Below, in pieces: positions 59,297 to 64,000 of a stretch of DNA of 64,000 nt. The notes beneath the pieces are model-generated. The model saw nothing but the letters and a program-made list of their open reading frames with translations. It was not told the DNA's origin and made no database searches. The stretch is from assembly GCF_932294415.1 (NCBI RefSeq), contig NC_065538.1, positions 51,558,343 to 51,622,342 of the forward strand. The letters run 5' to 3'. Made by a program: the position numbers and the translations under genes. How positions within the stretch are numbered: the stretch's first letter is position 1; each line of letters opens with the position of its first letter. The DNA is from Quercus robur. Lineage: Eukaryota; Streptophyta; Magnoliopsida; Fagales; Fagaceae.

Positions 59297-60007
59297 GAGC
59301 CTGTTTGGTTTAGCTGTTTCCGTAACTCAATTCTCAGTTTTCATAACTCAATTCTCAAAAATAGTGAGATCCATCTTAATTCTCAAAAAAAAGTTTGTTT
59401 GGCAAGCCATAACTCAGTTTCCAATTTTTTGTTTCCATCACTCAATTCTCTGATTTTTGAGTTATGAGTTATGGAAACTGAAAACACCTTTTGGCTGTTT
59501 TCAGTTTCCATAACTCATAACTCAATGGCATTTTTGTAATTAAACACACATGAGGGACCCACTCAACCGCACCTTTTGACCAACTGACTTTTTTTTTTCT
59601 TCTTCTTTCTCACTGGTTCGGTCTTAACTGGTTTTTTTTTTTTTCTTCTTCTTCTTCTTTCACTGGTTCGGTCTTCACTGGTTTTTTTTTTTTTTTTTTT
59701 TCTTCACTGGGTTCGGTCTTCTTCACTAGGTTTCTTTTTTCTTTTTTTTTCCTTTCTTCTTCACTGGGTTCGGTCTTCTTCACTGGGTTTCTTTTTTTTT
59801 TTTTTCTTTTTTTACTGGGTTTGGGTTTCTGGGTACTGGGAAAAAAAAAACTGCACTGTGACAGGCGTGGGGTCCATGAATAGTGTGAAAAATATTAAGT
59901 GATAGAAATTGGGTGATGAAAGCAAACGGATGTGAAAAATTGAGTGATAAGTGATAGAAATTGAGTAACGGAAATTGAGTGATCAAATTTTGTTGGCCAA
60001 ACAGGAT
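59297..60007. mobile_element. PIF/Tourist-like MITE, copy 2
   Basis: Same family as 33574-34198: GAGCCTGTTTGGTT at the left end, GGCCAAACAGGA at the right, and shared GGAAACTGAAAACACCTTTT and GAAATTGAGT(G/A)A internal segments. The centre has expanded T-rich units with TTCACTGGGTTCGGTCTTC (about 59600-59830). TATAA flanks both sides loosely. Confidence 0.75.
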
Positions 60008-60594
60008 ATAAATTTCCAACATTGGAGAAATACAATTTTAAGCAACATATGTTAAGAGGTTTGGATTTCATGACAAGAACAAATAAAGCCTACTGAAGCA
60101 ACTTCCTTTCAGACCAATCCTATTCAGAATCAGATGTGAACATAATGAGGTGGATACTCGTACATATAAGGAACAATCGAGTCACCAATTCGAAAACTAA
60201 GACCATCAGAAAGTAAAAAAACATGTTAATTTGATAATGATAATACAAATAAAAAGAATAACTATATCTGCACTAAACATCCATTTATGATACTAGCCAA
60301 CTACGCAATTTTGTCCTCCCAGTAAATCTTTAAGACAAGACACTCAAGAAACCATCACCACATAAGAACATGGTGTGTTTAATCTGATATACAATTGCCT
60401 ATAAGACGTGGGTTTTTCCGCCCAAACCCACTAAATTTTTCCCCCATTGATATGGGTTTAAATTCAAAACTATGAAACTTGTATCCCTTCCTCTTGCACG
60501 CTACAAGTCAATTTACCAATGGTTCTGTGCAAAAGGAGTACCAAACAACAACTTGGCTGAACAAGCTTCAAATTTTCAAAAATCCATGCTTGGC
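60008..60594. other. Region downstream of ERD2
   Basis: No separate gene. The part next to 60595 should be the 3' UTR of the minus-strand receptor gene. Confidence 0.45.
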
Positions 60595-61509
60595 TCAAGC
60601 AGGCAGCTTTAGCTTTGCATTGTTTTTCCAGCTGCAAAACAAAATGGTTCTTAATGATATTTATCAAAATATAAAAGTGCATGAGAGATCATCATCAACT
60701 ATGTGCCAGATTTCATTACCTAAGAAAGTAGTAGTAAAAGAAATCTGCATATAAAGCTGTCTGAACAAGACCAGAGACGCAAGCTGCAAAATTAAGAAAG
60801 AACGCTTAAATATATCTACAGGCTGCAATACTCATGACAAACAGTTGTTCTCAATGATTCTAGGCATAAGTTACCTATCCATCGACTGAAATGCGGCTCT
60901 GTGAAATAGCGGTATATCCAGTTGAGGATGTAGAGCCCACGATATGCCCTAATGATAGTATGAAAATCCAACCATAAGTTCAATCAACGTGTCCAATAAT
61001 TTTCTTGCTTATGTGAACCATGATGCTAACCTAAAACTGTTAAATGCAAGAGACAACAAGATAAAGACCAGTATATTGACAATGTACACTCCGATGGAAA
61101 ACAATAACAGGGAGAAGCAACATGTTATGCTGTTACACTAAGTGCATCTAAATCTATGTTACACCAACTTGGGTTTGAGACTTGAGAGTTAGATTTAGGT
61201 ATGAATCCAGGTTTCAAAAGTTATGTCTTCCTAGGCTTTGATAAACCCATACACTTCTCCAGCCTTTCCCAATATAAAATCATATTAATTGGAACCTACT
61301 AAACCATCAAAATCAAGGTTAAATAAAAAGGCAGTATTATGAGTGGTTTAGTAAGTACTTAAACATACGATGGCACCCAAGTTATGGAAGAAAAAAAAAA
61401 AAAAACAGAGAAGAGAAAAAGAAAAACAGGTCAGAAACAAAATCCAAACTCAGAAATATAGACTTTTGAAAGAAAGCTCTCAAAATTATGATTGTACATG
61501 CATGTGTTT

Positions 61510-61560
<51 letters not shown>

Positions 61561-63894
61561 TAGAGAATATGTTTCAAATCACTCTGAAGGGCTTCAGAAT
61601 TTTTTTTTTTTTAATAAATAAAGGGGTTAAGTATTTGTATTAATGAAGTACCTATTTCTGTTCTACAAACACAGCTAATGGCATTATACCATTTTAAGAT
61701 GCAGGGGCACACACACATGTAAACATTTTATAGAATTACAGTAAAATAGCCATGGAGGACCTTTTTAAGATGTATTCCGATCTCTTAAACTTATTTTACC
61801 AAGAGAACATACGTGAACACACACACACTAAAACAATCAAAACAAAAACACATACATTAATATAAGCACATGCATATTCATTCATATGTACCACACGCCA
61901 TATTGATTGGTGAAATTCTATATCTTATCCCGCTCCATTCACAGAAGTTTTTTTTTAATGAATGAGATTTCAATTTATTGAACCAAAACAACAAGATACA
62001 TGCAGCAAGCTGCGAACTACAGAGCAACAACCTTAACTCAGAAAGCCAAAGTTTTTTTTTTTTTTTTTTCCTTTATAAAATTTTTTGTTACCTATCAAAA
62101 AAGAAAGATAAAATACAGCAACTACTCAACCAGCACATCCAAAGGGATTCTCCAAATGCAGCAAAGAATTCTATTCTGAGATGAGAAATATCTTCCTTGC
62201 ATCCTGCACAATTGATCTAATCATTTCCACTTCAGTTCTAACTCTCTTGTTATTGATTCTCACATTCCTCTCTCTCAAAATATGATAAACAGATGCAGCC
62301 CAAGCCAATTTGCTAATTAGAGTTTGCAGACCATCACCCTTAAGGATGGACAGCCAATTTAGCTCACAACTCCAACTCTCAACCTGCCGATCACAACATT
62401 ATCAAAACTTCCCTCCATATTCTCCAGGTAACAGGCCAGTCAATATAGATATGATCTCTCAATTCTATCCTACTTCTAAAAAAAAAATAAAGCATATTAT
62501 TTATCAAAAAAATAAATAAAGCATATCACCCTTGTAACCCCATTAGCCATTCTCTCCCTTGTGACTAATCAATTTTTGATGGATTAACCATGACATAAAA
62601 GCATGTTTTGGAATGTGGCCAGTGTTAAGAATTATGGTGAGATGATTAAATTCACCATTTCCTAATAACTTAAGTTTTTGGGACAATCAGTAATTTATCA
62701 TAGTATCAAAACAAAAGCTCATGAGTTCAATCCCTAACTTTACTCTACCTCCTATTTAAAATGTTAAAAATCCCATGTTTTGGGCCCCACTTATAATGGG
62801 GGAGTTTGGACCCACTCGTGCGGGGAAATGTTAAAGTTATGATTAAGTGATTGAATTCATCATTTTCTAATAGCTTAAACTTTTAGGACAATCAGCAATT
62901 TACCAGCCAAAAAACCAGATCCTCTTCCACCACTTAACAAAAGGGCACTTCATTAATAGCTTCCCATGTATCAGAACATATTTAGTATGAACTTTCCATT
63001 AGCAGTACACTTAACAAAAGGGCACTTTATTCTAATAGCTTCCCATGAATCTGAACATATGAACTTTCCATTAGCAGTACAGTAGGTAACAACACCACCT
63101 GAACAATTGCACTTTTCATTCTAATGGCTTCCCATGTATCAAAACACACTGCTTGGTTTCCCCATAGTTTATTACTTGCTAGAGTTGCTCCTATATTGCT
63201 TTGATAACTAAGTCAGATAAATAGACATACTAAGTAATCCAATATAGAAAATGCTTATTTCTCAAGTATTGGCAAAATATTATGAATGCAATCCTGGATA
63301 TATTTTCCAAAGAGAGGTTTAAAATATAAACAAGAAAAATGCCACTGCGAAAACTCTGTCAAGCATTTCAGAATCATGTGGCAAATGTAACTAGCACTTC
63401 TTGTCAATAATTGAACTCAACTTAAAAAGTATATGGTCTTTCATGCACAAGATGGATTTTCAAGTTAGAACATTTCATTATTGATCTGGCACTGAAGTGA
63501 CTCAGACAATTAATTAAAGGCAGCAACAAAATTGCTGTAGATATATGGTTTTTGTGGGTGTGAACAATAAATATGGTTTGTTTTCCAAATACTTTTGATG
63601 AAGAATTGTAGGAAAATTGTATGACACAAGACGTTTTGGAAGCAAAATTTTAAAGGGGAAATGCATTCAATAACAAAAATATTAATAATAATAGTCAAAT
63701 TTAAAAGAATTAAAATCTAGCTAACCACGTGATAAAGAGAATTCTTAAGAGAAACACTGGTATGAAAAAGACACATACCCAAGAAAGAAAACATATTGGC
63801 CAGTTAAATTGTCAACATTTCCACTTCGTTGTAGCAAAACTAACTGGGGAAGAATTGCAACTGCCTCCAAATATATTGAAAATGCCCATAAGAT
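60595..63894 (-). CDS. ERD2: ER lumen protein-retaining (K/HDEL) receptor, C-terminal exons
   Basis: Four minus-strand coding exons: 63894-63779, 60948-60875, 60783-60720 and 60631-60595. Phases join perfectly to give the last 96 residues: [59 protein letters not shown], and the C-terminus [12 protein letters not shown]. The family is about 215 aa with seven membrane segments, so roughly the first 120 residues lie beyond the right edge of the window. ERD2 cycles between Golgi and ER and returns escaped soluble ER proteins carrying K/HDEL tails (established). All three introns are GT-AG. The first visible one is about 2.8 kb and holds repeats including a SMART element. Identification is firm; which paralogue is unknown. 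Confidence 0.94.
61511..61557. repeat. GA microsatellite in an ERD2 intron
   Basis: GAGAGA run of about 45 bp inside the 2.8-kb intron of the receptor gene. Confidence 0.9.
62623..62905 (+). mobile_element. Complete SMART-type miniature LTR retroelement
   Basis: 283 bp in the ERD2 intron, opposite in orientation to the gene. LTRs of 78 and 77 bp (62623-62700 starting TGTTAAGAATTATGG, ending TTATCA; 62829-62905 starting TGTTAAAGTTATGA, ending TTTACCA). A degraded initiator-Met primer site TAGTATCAAAAC directly follows the first LTR. The interior is about 128 bp with no coding. A purine tract GCGGGGAAA precedes the second LTR. The flanks GCCAG and GCCAA are a near-perfect 5-bp target duplication. 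Similar pieces occur at 8986, 11351, 28211 and 30804. Confidence 0.85.
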
Positions 63895-64000
63895 CTGTGA
63901 TAGTTACATCAAAAGTTAGTACAAGATCGTCCTTCACCTTTATGAATTGACAATACATGAGGGAACAACTACAAAGCTAGCATGCATTAAACTAACTTTT
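63895..64000 (-). other. ERD2 intron continuing past the window edge
   Basis: No exon is visible here. The acceptor CTATCACAG at 63895-63903 (minus strand) shows that the previous exon lies outside the window. Confidence 0.6.

Noticed and set aside
60479..60754. Plus-strand 91-codon frame
   Set aside because: It is antisense to the last two coding exons of ERD2, whose splice phases and protein match are decisive.

Overview
The window looks like the nuclear genome of a eudicot plant, probably a woody one. The evidence is the AT-rich intergenic DNA, plant-type LTR retrotransposons and miniature elements, an endogenous plant pararetrovirus, and plant genes split by many short introns. The repeat types remind me of oak/chestnut/beech genomes, but I cannot prove a family from the sequence alone.

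Layout. (1) 1-8.0 kb: an LTR-like remnant, TA microsatellites, and a well-preserved endogenous pararetrovirus (Caulimoviridae, florendovirus type). It has a 1582-aa polyprotein (movement protein, aspartic protease, reverse transcriptase, RNase H) and an 11-nt-overlapping second ORF of unknown function. (2) 8-16.7 kb: no host gene seen, but a tRNA-derived SINE, SMART-like mini-LTR pieces, a CACTA end, and Mutator-like and PIF/Harbinger-like miniature elements. (3) 16.8-17.1 kb, minus strand: a small secreted peptide-hormone precursor (PIP/PIPL type). (4) 17.8-22.8 kb: a foldback sequence split by a complete non-autonomous Gypsy-type LTR element with ATACC target duplication, a scrap of pol, and two internal tandem arrays. 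(5) 22.8-43.8 kb: mostly repeats. These include a second SINE, a perfect 51-bp palindrome, a PIF-like MITE, a degenerate Copia element on the minus strand carrying a nested Mutator-like foldback element, and a MITE with a GC-rich CGATCG minisatellite. (6) 43.9-53.1 kb, plus strand: a 16-exon nuclear gene for a probable chloroplast protein joining an NAD(P)-binding Rossmann (atypical SDR) domain with a CIA30 domain, HCF173-like. Its introns hold a hAT element and two RTE LINE scraps. (7) 57.6-58.0 kb, minus: a small plant protein of unknown function. (8) 60.6-63.9 kb, minus: the last four coding exons of an ER-retention (K/HDEL) receptor ERD2, whose 5' exons lie beyond the right edge.

The host genes do not form a functional cluster. 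They are ordinary, separately transcribed plant genes sitting in nested transposon debris. I found no RNA genes, CRISPR arrays or bacterial-type operons. The least ordinary signals are the intact florendovirus ORF pair, the dual-motif peptide precursor, the perfect palindrome, the SMART mini-elements, and the shared CTATAG-NGGCGTTT motif between a Mutator-like element and CACTA ends.
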